Source: Kytococcus schroeteri (lineage in GTDB: Bacteria > Actinomycetota > Actinomycetes > Actinomycetales > Dermatophilaceae). From it: 64,000 nucleotides of DNA. Numbering within the stretch: position 1 is the first letter of the stretch; each line of letters begins with the position of its first letter. Positions 30,999-38,715 of the stretch are shown here, piece after piece. The translations under genes and the position numbers were made by a program. Location of the stretch: positions 1-64,000 of the forward strand of contig NZ_JBHLVH010000002.1 of assembly GCF_042433515.1 (NCBI RefSeq). The letters are read 5' to 3'. The notes under the pieces were generated by a model. It saw only the letters and a list, made by a program, of their open reading frames with translations. It was not told the origin of the DNA and did not search any database.

Positions 30999-32300
30999 TC
31001 AGGCGCCGGTCTTGGCCATCTCGCCGAGGAACGCGAGGCCGAACTGGGCGAACTTCACCGAGTGCTCGGCGGTGCCGCCGGAGTTCTCCAGGGTGTCGTA
31101 GGCGGTGTGGATGTAGGGGAACAGCTCGGTCTCGCTCATCATCGAGGCCGGGTAGCCGGCCGAGGTCCACGAGGAGTGGTCCGAGCAGCCGTAGCCGCAG
31201 GAGATGGCGCCCAGCGTCATGCCCTTGGGCTCCAGGTAGGTGGCGAAGACCTCCTTGTTGAAGGCGGTCAGCTCGGTGTTGACGTTGTCCTCCATCACGG
31301 ACATGTCGGTGTCACCACCGTCGTAGTTGGTCATGTCCAGGTTGAGCACGCCCACCACGTTCTTGCCCTCGCTGGCGAAGGACTGGGCCATGGCGTTGGA
31401 ACCCACCAGACCCACCTCCTCGGCGGCGTAGGCGGCGAACACCACGGTGCGCTTCGGCTTCCAGCCGCTCTCCAGCGCCACCCGCGCCACCTCGGTGACG
31501 GTGGCGGTGGCCGAGGCGTTGTCGTCGGCACCCGGGGCGTCCATGTCGTCGCCCTGGCCGGCGTTGGAGACCGAGTCGAAGTGCGCACCGATGACGACGA
31601 TCTCCTCGGGGTTCTCGGTGCCCTTGACGGTCATGGTCACGTTGGACTGGTTGCCGCAGTCGGAGCCGCACGACTCGTCGTAGGCCACGGTCACGTCCTC
31701 ACGGTCGCCGGCCACCTTGGTCCACGCGTCGTGCACGTAGGCGGCGGCGGCCTTGCCGTGGCTGGAGGCGTAGTAGCGGTTGGGCCAGGTGGTGGAGAGG
31801 TCGGTGATGGTCTTGCGGATGCTCTCCTCCTGCACCGCGTCCAGCCACGGGTTCACCGTGTCCTGGTTGTCCACCGGCGGCAGGTCCAGCGCGGCGCCCA
31901 CCGTCTGGGCGGTGCGGTCGTTCTCCACGAACGCCTCGGCCTCGGCCCGGGTGGCGAAGGAGCGGAAGCCCGGGCCGCGCTCGCCGGCCTCGCCGTGGTT
32001 CATGCGGGCGATCTGGTCGGCGGTGGTGCGGGAGATCACCAGGTCCTGGCCGGAGGCGTCCTTCACCGTGCCCAGGGCGGTGGTGGCACCGAAGTGCTCG
32101 GCCCTCTCGGCGGCGGTGGTCACCACGTAGCGGGTGGAGCTGTCCACACCCCCGTTGGGGGCCTGGTAGTCGACGACGGCGGCGGACTCCGGGCCGAGGT
32201 CGGGGCTGTCGGCCATGGCGGTGGACGACAGGGCCAGGCCCGCCAGCGAGACGGCGGCCACCGGGGAGGCGATGAGGGCGCTCAGCGTTGTGCGACGCAT
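30999..32300 (-). CDS. Secreted M28-family aminopeptidase
   Basis: A 433-residue exported zinc peptidase. A signal peptide (RRTTLSALIASPVAAVSLAGLALSS) precedes a propeptide-like region to about residue 130. The catalytic domain has the dinuclear zinc ligands of M28 in order: GAHFDSV (His), PGADDNAS (Asp), AAEEVGLVGS (catalytic Glu and metal Glu), NLDMTNYDG (Asp) and PYIHTAYDT (His), matching Streptomyces aminopeptidase S. Paired cysteines (SCGSDCG, SCGYGCSD) suggest disulfides as expected outside the cell. It would release N-terminal residues from peptides, feeding the POT transporter type of uptake. The ATG at 32300 has AAGGAG eight bases upstream. About 190 bases before it contain a perfect 11-bp inverted repeat (GGCGGGGCCGG type, near 32336-32372). 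Confidence 0.92.
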   Translation of the reverse strand: MRRTTLSALIASPVAAVSLAGLALSSTAMADSPDLGPESAAVVDYQAPNGGVDSSTRYVVTTAAERAEHFGATTALGTVKDASGQDLVISRTTADQIARMNHGEAGERGPGFRSFATRAEAEAFVENDRTAQTVGAALDLPPVDNQDTVNPWLDAVQEESIRKTITDLSTTWPNRYYASSHGKAAAAYVHDAWTKVAGDREDVTVAYDESCGSDCGNQSNVTMTVKGTENPEEIVVIGAHFDSVSNAGQGDDMDAPGADDNASATATVTEVARVALESGWKPKRTVVFAAYAAEEVGLVGSNAMAQSFASEGKNVVGVLNLDMTNYDGGDTDMSVMEDNVNTELTAFNKEVFATYLEPKGMTLGAISCGYGCSDHSSWTSAGYPASMMSETELFPYIHTAYDTLENSGGTAEHSVKFAQFGLAFLGEMAKTGA

Positions 32301-32440
32301 GGTCTTTCTCCTTGGATGGGGGACCGCCCGCTGGGCGGGGCCGGCGCAGGGAGGGGGCTCCGGCCCCGCCATCGTGCGGTGCGCCACAGTGCCCCTCAAG
32401 GCCGCAGACGGACTCCTGCCGAGGTCTTGACCAAACGTTG

Positions 32441-32471
32441 GGGCCTCCCCCGCACGGCGCGGAGGAGGCCC
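32441..32471 (-). terminator. Hairpin terminator of the flavohaemoprotein remnant
   Basis: A GGCCTCC/GGAGGCC stem with further C-G pairs around a short loop lies about 20 bases past the stop of the remnant. It is probably the original terminator of the lost gene. Confidence 0.55.
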
Positions 32472-32489
32472 GGTGGAGCACAGGGAAGG

Positions 32490-32663
32490 TCAGGCCAGAG
32501 CGGCGTTCAGCTGCACCTTCTGCTCGGCGGCGTCGTTGTCAGGGTCCTGGGCCCACAGGTCCGGGCCGAACACCTCGTAGGAGATGTTGCGGGGGTCCAC
32601 GCCCTTGTCCATGAGGGTGCGGCGCACGGCGCGCATGAACGGCAGCGGGCCGCACATGGCCAT
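32490..32663 (-). pseudogene. 3' remnant of a flavohaemoprotein (hmp) gene
   Basis: Read leftwards, 57 codons encode MAMCGPLPFMRAVRRTL, then RNISYEVFGPDLWAQD and a short tail ending in NAALA. CGPLPFMRAVRR and YEVFGPDLWA are the signature end of the NAD-binding domain of flavohaemoglobin Hmp (nitric oxide dioxygenase). The haem, FAD and most NAD-binding parts are gone: an in-frame TAG lies directly before the first ATG, and about seven bases further upstream the CRISPR array begins. It cannot make a working enzyme. I infer that the CRISPR-Cas locus replaced the rest of the gene when it arrived or when the locus was rearranged. Confidence 0.8.
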
Positions 32664-32670
32664 CTATGCT

Positions 32671-34039
32671 GGCCCATCCCCGCTGGCGCGGGGCTCACAT
32701 GGAGATCACGCGGGCCTTCTACCCCAACATGGGCTCAACCCCGCTCCCGCAGGGCTGATGCCGAGGATGCCGAAGAGCGCCGACAACCTGGCGGCTCATC
32801 CCCGCTCGCGCGGGGCTCACTCGTAGGCGCTGGCGCGCTGCCCGGTCTTGGGGGCTCATCCCCGCTCGCGCGGGGCTCACAGGTCCTTGGCGGCCTTCAC
32901 GCCCTCCAACGGGGGCTCATCCCCGCTCGCGCGGGGCTCACCGGCACCCACGGAGCACCTGGGGACGCTCGGGGGGCTCATCCCCGCTCGCGCGGGGCTC
33001 ACGGCACCACCGCCCCCACCGGGGAGGACCTGCAGGGCTCATCCCCGCTCGCGCGGGGCTCACACGCCGGACCGAAGGGAATCTGACGTGGATCACGGCT
33101 CATCCCCGCTCGCGCGGGGCTCACCGAGGGCCGGGAGCGCCGCCGGGAGAGGTGAGGGGCTCATCCCCGCTCGCGCGGGGCTCACCGCTGCCGCTGCCAC
33201 CCCCAGTCCACGAGCGAGGGCTCATCCCCGCTCGCGCGGGGCTCACCGCGTCACTCCCGCCGCGGCGGCCACATCCTTCGGCTCATCCCCGCTCGCGCGG
33301 GGCTCACGGCGTGTTCCTGACTCCGGATGATCTGGACGCGGGCTCATCCCCGCTCGCGCGGGGCTCACGTGGTGCCGTCGGTGAGCCAGTCGTGGCCGCC
33401 GGGCTCATCCCCGCTCGCGCGGGGCTCACAGGGCGACGACACCATGTGCACCGCCACCCTCGGGCTCATCCCCGCTCGCGCGGGGCTCACCGTGCTCCAG
33501 CGCGTATCGCTGTGCCTCGCGGAGGCTCATCCCCGCTCGCGCGGGGCTCACGGAACCAGACCTACGCGCCCACGGTTACCACGGGGCTCATCCCCGCTCG
33601 CGCGGGGCTCACCCGTCCACCCACACATTATAAGGGGCGTTGGGAGGCTCATCCCCGCTCGCGCGGGGCTCACCCACGACGGCACAGGGAGGGCACAGAT
33701 CAGCGTGGCTCATCCCCGCTCGCGCGGGGCTCACATGCCCTGTAGGACCGAAATTTCGGCCTCCACCGGCTCATCCCCGCTCGCGCGGGGCTCACTTCAC
33801 GGAGGGTTACTCCGATGGCGGCGTGTGGGGCTCATCCCCGCTCGCGCGGGGCTCACCCGTAGGCGGTACCTTCCCCGTCCACCCACACAGGCTCATCCCC
33901 GCTCGCGCGGGGCTCACTTGACCGCCGACCTGGACCCCGAGAACCGCCTGGGCTCATCCCCGCTCGCGCGGGGCTCACGGTTCCGTCATCGACCACGCTC
34001 AGGCGACGTTGGGCTCATCCCCGCTCGCGCGGGGCTCAC
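32671..34039 (-). CRISPR. Type I-E CRISPR array, 23 repeats and 22 spacers
   Basis: Repeats are 28 bases at a 61-base period (one 60). On the + strand they begin GGCTCATCCCCGC and end GCGCGGGGCTCAC with a stem of CCCCGC/GCGGGG, the inverse of the classical I-E repeat, so the array is transcribed leftwards. Repeats start at 32671, 32732, 32793, 32853, 32914 and then every 61 bases to 34012. Twenty-one are identical; the two furthest from the leader (32671 and 32732) have three to six changes, as usual at the old end. Spacers are 33 bases, except 32821-32852 (32). Spacers 33613-33645 and 33857-33889 share 15 bases. Newest spacers lie at the right, next to cas2. Confidence 0.97.
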
Positions 34040-34094
34040 ACTAAGAAAACGGCCTAACCGCCAGCATACGTGGCAGCGGACGCGCCGTTTTCCT
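34040..34094 (-). promoter_or_regulatory. CRISPR leader
   Basis: The 55 bases between the cas2 stop and the newest repeat are richer in A and T than anything nearby. They contain a perfect nine-base inverted repeat, GAAAACGGC (34045-34053) and GCCGTTTTC (34084-34092), and a TATGCT that could act as -10 for pre-crRNA transcription towards the array. The leader is short; part may overlap the 3' end of cas2. Confidence 0.7.
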
Positions 34095-34478
34095 TCAGTT
34101 TCTCGGCTCAGGGTCTCCGCGACGCCATCCCGGCCGAAGCCCACGCTGACGAGCGCGCGCAGCACTCCAGCCTGTGCGTCTCGACGGCGGATTACCGGGA
34201 CGGTCGTCCGGGAGCGGCCGCTTCATGAGGGTGAGTCCGTCGAAGTCCGTGGGCTCCCAGTGGTGACGGTGTGTCAGGACGGTCAGACGCTGCTCACCTT
34301 GTGATCGGTACACCATCAACGCGCGTCCTTCCTTGATGTTCTCCTGAACGCGCTGCCACAGCTCCTCCCTGATCCTCTGGCTCGGGTTGCCCACGAACAC
34401 CCCGGAGTCGATCTCCATCAGCCATCGGGTCAACTCGCCACGCAGACCACTCGGCGCCGCGGTCACGACGAGGACCAT
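34095..34478 (-). CDS. cas2e: CRISPR adaptation protein Cas2e
   Basis: A 127-residue type I-E Cas2 that with Cas1 forms the spacer-integrase complex. The conserved core is MVLVVTAAPSGLRGELTRWL, SGVFVGNPSQRIREELWQ, RALMVYRSQGEQRL and WEPTDFDGLTLMKRP (to about residue 88). About 39 further basic, low-complexity residues run to the stop at 34095, longer than usual for the family and probably not folded. ATG at 34478 shares one base with the cas1 stop (TGATG). The tail DNA lies where leader sequence could be expected. Confidence 0.93.
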   Translation of the reverse strand: MVLVVTAAPSGLRGELTRWLMEIDSGVFVGNPSQRIREELWQRVQENIKEGRALMVYRSQGEQRLTVLTHRHHWEPTDFDGLTLMKRPLPDDRPGNPPSRRTGWSAARARQRGLRPGWRRGDPEPRN

Positions 34479-35422
34479 CACCAGTCCACCCCGTAACTGA
34501 TGCCCCCTGCCACCGTGGTGTGCCCACGGCCGGACCACAGGGAGAGCACCTCCTCCTGCTCCCATTCCGGCTCGAGCGTCTCCTCCTCACCCAACAACAA
34601 CATGGTGATGTCCCGGGCACATCGCTCCAGCAAGCGATGGTCCACCACCGCATCCCGGACCCGCCGTCGCACCGTCGATTCCAGGTCCACGTCATCGAGG
34701 GCGGCAGCATCGAACGCCACCGGGATGCTCACCTCCGCCTTGTACAGATCGGCCACGTCGTAGACGAAGGACCTGTCGTTGCCCGTGTGAACGAACCCGA
34801 GTCCTGGCGAACAGCCCAGGGCCGCGACCACCGAATGCACGATGCCGTACAAGCTGGTGTTCGCCACCGTGAGGGCCCGATTGGCGACGTCGCCGTCATC
34901 AAACGCATCCGGGTCGTAGTCGCGGCGTTTCCACTCCGTCCCTGTCCTCTTGGCATGATGCCGATAGAGGCGCCGCACGCGGGCTCCTTCACGCCCCCGC
35001 AGCTGCTGCATGGTCAAGGTGGACACGTCCTCACCGGGAAAGCGCAGCTCGTACATCCTCCGGGCCACCGCCAGGCGCGAGCGGGTGTTGGAGACGAGCT
35101 CGGCCTGCCGCACCAGGAGCCGCGTAGAGCGAGCCAAGGATCGACCACTGGCGTAGTACCGCACACCGTTCTCTCCCACCCAGACGACGGACGCTCCGGA
35201 GTCGCCGAGCAGGGACATCGCCGCGTGGGTCACGCGCGTGCCGGGCCCGAGGAGGAGACAGCCCAAGGCGGCGGAGGGGATGTGCACCACGCCGTCTTGA
35301 ACCGTTGCGGTCACGGCGTTCCCATCCCGATGGACCGTCACGTGTTCAAGGTAGATGAACGAGAGCCGGTGCGCCACACGCGTCAGCTCCCTGGCTTCCA
35401 TGCGACGCCCCGGCCCCGTCAT
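34478..35422 (-). CDS. cas1: CRISPR-associated endonuclease Cas1 (type I-E)
   Basis: A 314-residue integrase subunit of the adaptation complex. Metal-binding residues of the Cas1 family can be placed in RGREGARVRRLYRHHA (Glu), GLGFVHTGNDRSF (His) and VYDVADLYK (Asp). The beta-strand N-domain (HLEHVTVHRDGNAV type) is complete. The ATG at 35422 overlaps the cas6e stop by four bases; an upstream in-frame start would run into cas6e and is unlikely. Length fits I-E Cas1 (about 300-320). Confidence 0.95.
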   Translation of the reverse strand: MTGPGRRMEARELTRVAHRLSFIYLEHVTVHRDGNAVTATVQDGVVHIPSAALGCLLLGPGTRVTHAAMSLLGDSGASVVWVGENGVRYYASGRSLARSTRLLVRQAELVSNTRSRLAVARRMYELRFPGEDVSTLTMQQLRGREGARVRRLYRHHAKRTGTEWKRRDYDPDAFDDGDVANRALTVANTSLYGIVHSVVAALGCSPGLGFVHTGNDRSFVYDVADLYKAEVSIPVAFDAAALDDVDLESTVRRRVRDAVVDHRLLERCARDITMLLLGEEETLEPEWEQEEVLSLWSGRGHTTVAGGISYGVDW

Positions 35423-36141
35423 GCGGAGCCCTCGACCGCCGGCCGCAGGGTCATCAAGCCGCACCCGTAGGCCTTCGCGCGGCCCATGCCCGAGACGAGG
35501 GCCTCTCGAAGCCGCTGGGCGTCCGTCACCTGGAGGATGCCGTCGAACTGGGCCATCCGGAGCGTCACCTTGGCTCCGCCGCGGCCAGCGTCTTTCCTAC
35601 CGAACCGCTCGTCCTGACTGTTCGACACCATCACCGAGGGAGGCTCAGAGTCAGTCGCCGACGGTTCCTCACCGGGAACGTACAGCTCACCGCCCTCCAG
35701 CGGCAGACCGAAGCCCCACCCCTCCGCCCGGCGTGCCAGCCACCACAACTGCTGGGCCGGGGTCACGTACGGCAGGATCTTGCTGCGGGCACCGGCCTGC
35801 GCCACGTTCTTTACCGGGTTGGCCGTCAACCGGAATCCCCAGCTCTGGCCGGTGCGCAGGCGCGCCAGGAACGGCCCATAGTCCGTCGATGACCACGACT
35901 CACCGGCCCAGCCCGCCTGCTCCACCACGTGGGTCAGATCAGGCTCCACGGGGCTGACGACGTACAGCACGTGCCGATGACCGTCGTGGTCGAGACGCCA
36001 CAGAGGGCGCCCTTCCATCTCCTCGTGCCTCTCCGGCGAGAAGGCCGCCATCACGGCGGCGTGCATCGCCTGACGGTTGAACACGATCTTCCGGCCGCTG
36101 CGCGTCGCTGGATTCACTGCCATGCGGGTCAAAACCGTCAT
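35419..36141 (-). CDS. cas6e: CRISPR pre-crRNA endoribonuclease Cas6e (Cse3/CasE)
   Basis: A 240-residue processing nuclease that cuts within the repeat below the stem loop and stays on the crRNA 3' hairpin. N-terminal TRMAVNPATRSGRK and the active-site histidine region QAMHAAVMAAF (about residue 27) match CasE. The C-terminal glycine-rich loop GMGRAKAYGCGLMTL is the RNA-binding hallmark. The CasE RNA-recognition fold segment WGFRLTANPVKNV is also present. ATGA overlap with cas5e upstream and cas1 downstream. Confidence 0.95.
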   Translation of the reverse strand: MTVLTRMAVNPATRSGRKIVFNRQAMHAAVMAAFSPERHEEMEGRPLWRLDHDGHRHVLYVVSPVEPDLTHVVEQAGWAGESWSSTDYGPFLARLRTGQSWGFRLTANPVKNVAQAGARSKILPYVTPAQQLWWLARRAEGWGFGLPLEGGELYVPGEEPSATDSEPPSVMVSNSQDERFGRKDAGRGGAKVTLRMAQFDGILQVTDAQRLREALVSGMGRAKAYGCGLMTLRPAVEGSA

Positions 36142-36836
36142 GCCCCAGCCACCGCCTCCCAGAACGGATCGAACGCCTCTCGGCCGTCGGGGTTCTCCAC
36201 CACGTGCGGCGCCGGCATGAACACCGACCGCCATGCGTAGTCACGGTGTCGTGGGTCGAAGCTGACCGGGACGTCGTGGACCCGCTCCTCGACCTCCTCT
36301 CCAGGACGGGCATCACGGTAGATGCTCAGCGGAACCCGTCGTGGCCGCGTCCGCCGGTGGGTGGCGGAAGCCTGCCACTCCACCTGCCGCAGCGCTGCCT
36401 CCACGTCGCCGTCTTCCAGTCCCATGACGAGGTCATGGCTCACCGGACAGGAACGGCGCCCCAGGTACAGCGGGTACCGCGGTGAGCGGAGCGCTCCCTC
36501 CAGCCCCCGGAGCACCTGCTCCGGGCCCGACACGGCCACGACGAAGCACGCGTCTTCCAGGTAGTAGCGGTTGCTCAGCCTCGCGGGCGGCCCCTTCCGC
36601 CAGTCGATGGCGGTCTGGTAGTCACGCAACAGGGTTCCGGGCTGATCCACGCGCACCCCGAACTCCAGGGCGACGAGGTCCTCCACGGTCTCGGTACGAC
36701 GCCGCCCCTCGGCTGCTGCCAACAGACCCACCACGGCGGACTTCGTCGGGGTGTGATGGGTCCGTCGCTCGGTGTAGCGGCTGTCGTCGCCCCATGACTG
36801 CAGCGGCCCTCTGAGCCGCAGAAGAAGTGCCGTCAT
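36138..36836 (-). CDS. cas5e: Cascade subunit Cas5e (CasD)
   Basis: A 232-residue RAMP protein that caps the 5' handle of the crRNA in Cascade. The start LLLRLRGPLQSWGDDSRYTERRT is the Cas5e signature, followed by PTKSAVVGLLAAAEGRRR and the hairpin segment with HHTPTK. A middle Cas5 motif LSNRYYLEDACFVVAVSG and the terminal SVFMPAPHV are in place. Four-base overlaps with cas7e and cas6e make it part of one translation unit. Confidence 0.95.
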   Translation of the reverse strand: MTALLLRLRGPLQSWGDDSRYTERRTHHTPTKSAVVGLLAAAEGRRRTETVEDLVALEFGVRVDQPGTLLRDYQTAIDWRKGPPARLSNRYYLEDACFVVAVSGPEQVLRGLEGALRSPRYPLYLGRRSCPVSHDLVMGLEDGDVEAALRQVEWQASATHRRTRPRRVPLSIYRDARPGEEVEERVHDVPVSFDPRHRDYAWRSVFMPAPHVVENPDGREAFDPFWEAVAGA

Positions 36837-37999
36837 GCCACGTCCCCGCGGATCTCGGCGTCGAGCCGCTCCAACAACTCGGTGCGGTTCACGCGCTCGC
36901 CGACAGGCTCCAGTGCCTCCGCCAGAGCGTCCGTGGTGATGACCCAGGCAGCTCGGGGGTGGGCGTCGTACATGTCGTCGAGAGAGGCCGCCTCAGCAGC
37001 CAGCTTCTCTGCCGCCACACGGCGACGGCCACCCGCGGCCCCCTCCACCACCGGCTCCTCGAAGGCGTTCACCCAGGAGACCGGACGGTCATCCCGCACC
37101 ACGACGACCACCGCCTCCGGCAGGGTGGTGTTGGCAAAGCTGTTCTGCTTGCCCGAGGGCATGGACGTGATGAACGCCTTCACGAAGGCGTTCACCGCAC
37201 GCTGCGCCATCTCCTCGGACCCCAGGTTCTCGCCCAGCGATTCCAGGTCGATGTTTGCGTAGCGGTACAGGGTGGACGACGTGAACGTGACCGTGCCGAT
37301 CATCCCGGCACCGGACTCCTCAGCACCCTCGGCCATGTCGTCCACGGCCGTGAAGTAGTCGAACTCCGGCTCCGAGGCACTCACCCCGATGGCATGGGCC
37401 ACCTGCACCGCTGCGTCCACGTTGTAGGCCGGCTCATCGGCAACCATCCGGCCGAACATCGCCACGTCCACCGAGTGGTCGTTGTCGACGATCGCCGCGG
37501 CGTCCTTCTTGGACCAACCCGACTCGGGGTCGGCGTTGACCGCCTCGGCGGCACGGGTCACCTGCTGGTCACTGAGGAACAGCAGGTAGGACACCTCGGA
37601 GAAGATCGCGTCCAGCTGCTCCTGCTCGGTGGCGTCCTTCTTGAGCTTGCGCTTGGCCGGCTTGAACCCGGCCTTCGCCAGCAGTGCCTCTGCGCCCTGC
37701 GCCGCGGTCAGCAGCAGTGCACGGTGCTGCTCGTCCTCGAGACTCGGCTGCTCGATGCCCTGCAGCTCCACCGCGCGATAGGCGATCTTCTCGACGACCC
37801 GCTTGGTGCGCACCCCCAGCTCGGACCGGTCGAGGTAGTTGGGGAAGTCGCGGCGGATGGCTCGCTTCCACGCCTGGGAGGACACGCGCTGGCGGGGAGC
37901 ACCACCGAAGGTGGCGGACTTGGGCGACCCCGTGTCGTCGCGGTTGATGTTGTTCGGCGGCAGGGTCTGCAGCGCGTGGATGTCGATGAAGGTGCTCAT
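36833..37999 (-). CDS. cas7e: Cascade backbone subunit Cas7e (Cse4/CasC)
   Basis: A 388-residue backbone subunit, present in six copies per Cascade. N-terminal FIDIHALQTLPPNNINRDDTGSPK, the GGAPRQRVSSQAWKRAIR motif and the central SVDVAMFGRMVADEPAYNVDAAVQVAHA segment are typical of CasC. The ATG at 37999 has AGGAG about ten bases upstream, and 35 bases separate it from cse2, the only gap in the cas operon. It may therefore carry its own strong translation start, in keeping with its higher copy number. Confidence 0.96.
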   Translation of the reverse strand: MSTFIDIHALQTLPPNNINRDDTGSPKSATFGGAPRQRVSSQAWKRAIRRDFPNYLDRSELGVRTKRVVEKIAYRAVELQGIEQPSLEDEQHRALLLTAAQGAEALLAKAGFKPAKRKLKKDATEQEQLDAIFSEVSYLLFLSDQQVTRAAEAVNADPESGWSKKDAAAIVDNDHSVDVAMFGRMVADEPAYNVDAAVQVAHAIGVSASEPEFDYFTAVDDMAEGAEESGAGMIGTVTFTSSTLYRYANIDLESLGENLGSEEMAQRAVNAFVKAFITSMPSGKQNSFANTTLPEAVVVVVRDDRPVSWVNAFEEPVVEGAAGGRRRVAAEKLAAEAASLDDMYDAHPRAAWVITTDALAEALEPVGERVNRTELLERLDAEIRGDVA

Positions 38000-38034
38000 G
38001 GTCAGGTTCTCCTGTGGTGTCGGTGTCGGAGGGG

Positions 38035-38715
38035 TCACTCGGTGCTGGTCGTGGCAGCGGGGCGAGGGTGCAGGGAGGCTGCGTAACCGCGCCCCCATCG
38101 AATGACGACGTCACGCCGCCGGGCAGGAGTGCGCAGCCGGCGCAGGTCCTCAGCCAGTCGGCCGTAGTCCAGGGGGATGGAGTGCGCGTTCAGCAGCCCG
38201 ATGAGGGATCGAAGGTGATAGCGGATCCCTGCCTCAGTAGTCGCGAGCATGAGCGCGTCCAGACGGGGCTTGATGGAGCCGCTCTCCGTGCGACGACGCA
38301 GTGTCCCGACGGCCTCACCGAGGCTGACGCCCGCAACGTGCATGGGTTGCGCGTGGGACTGCTGGTGGATGCTGAAGAGGGTCACTGCCACGAAGGCAGC
38401 CCACTCGGAGTGCGAGGGCGTATCCCCTCGGCCGAGGTCTCCCTCCGGAAGCTCACCGAGGACCTCCTCCGAGACCTCCCACCACGCGCGGGGGTCCTCC
38501 CCCGGTTGCTGGGCTGCCGCACGCCGAAGCCGGCTCAAGACCCCACGCGCTCGCGCGGACCGCTGGGCATCCTGCCCGAGGAGGTCCCGCTGGAGCCGGT
38601 GGGCGGCTGCGGCCACCGCCTTGTACAGCGACGGCGGACTCGCCTCCGTCGCCTCCGTCTCCGTGTCGGTGACAGTCATGGTGTCCCGTCCCTTCTCGTC
38701 GAGGTCTCTGGTCAT
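38035..38715 (-). CDS. cse2: Cascade small subunit Cse2 (CasB)
   Basis: A 226-residue all-helical subunit, two per Cascade, that holds the displaced strand of the R-loop. Family landmarks are ARARGVLSRLRRAA near residue 55, the central WAAFVAVTLFSIHQQS, and SLGEAVGTLRRRT. The residues before SLYKAVAAAAHR are low complexity. The ATG at 38715 overlaps the cse1 stop by four bases; a second ATG at 38679 with GGGACGGG upstream would shorten the product by 12 residues. Confidence 0.93.
   Translation of the reverse strand: MTRDLDEKGRDTMTVTDTETEATEASPPSLYKAVAAAAHRLQRDLLGQDAQRSARARGVLSRLRRAAAQQPGEDPRAWWEVSEEVLGELPEGDLGRGDTPSHSEWAAFVAVTLFSIHQQSHAQPMHVAGVSLGEAVGTLRRRTESGSIKPRLDALMLATTEAGIRYHLRSLIGLLNAHSIPLDYGRLAEDLRRLRTPARRRDVVIRWGRGYAASLHPRPAATTSTE

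Noticed and set aside
32699..32731. A possible phage capsid-like peptide (MEITRAFYPNM) in the oldest spacer
   Set aside because: Eleven residues are too few to support a source, so it is not claimed.
32671..34039. Self-targeting spacers against genes in this window
   Set aside because: Reading the spacers against the coding sequences shown here, I found no match longer than about a dozen bases; this is not a full search.
32848..34304. Open frames through the CRISPR array with repeated SSPLARGS and LIPARAG peptides
   Set aside because: They are translations of the repeat sequence itself.
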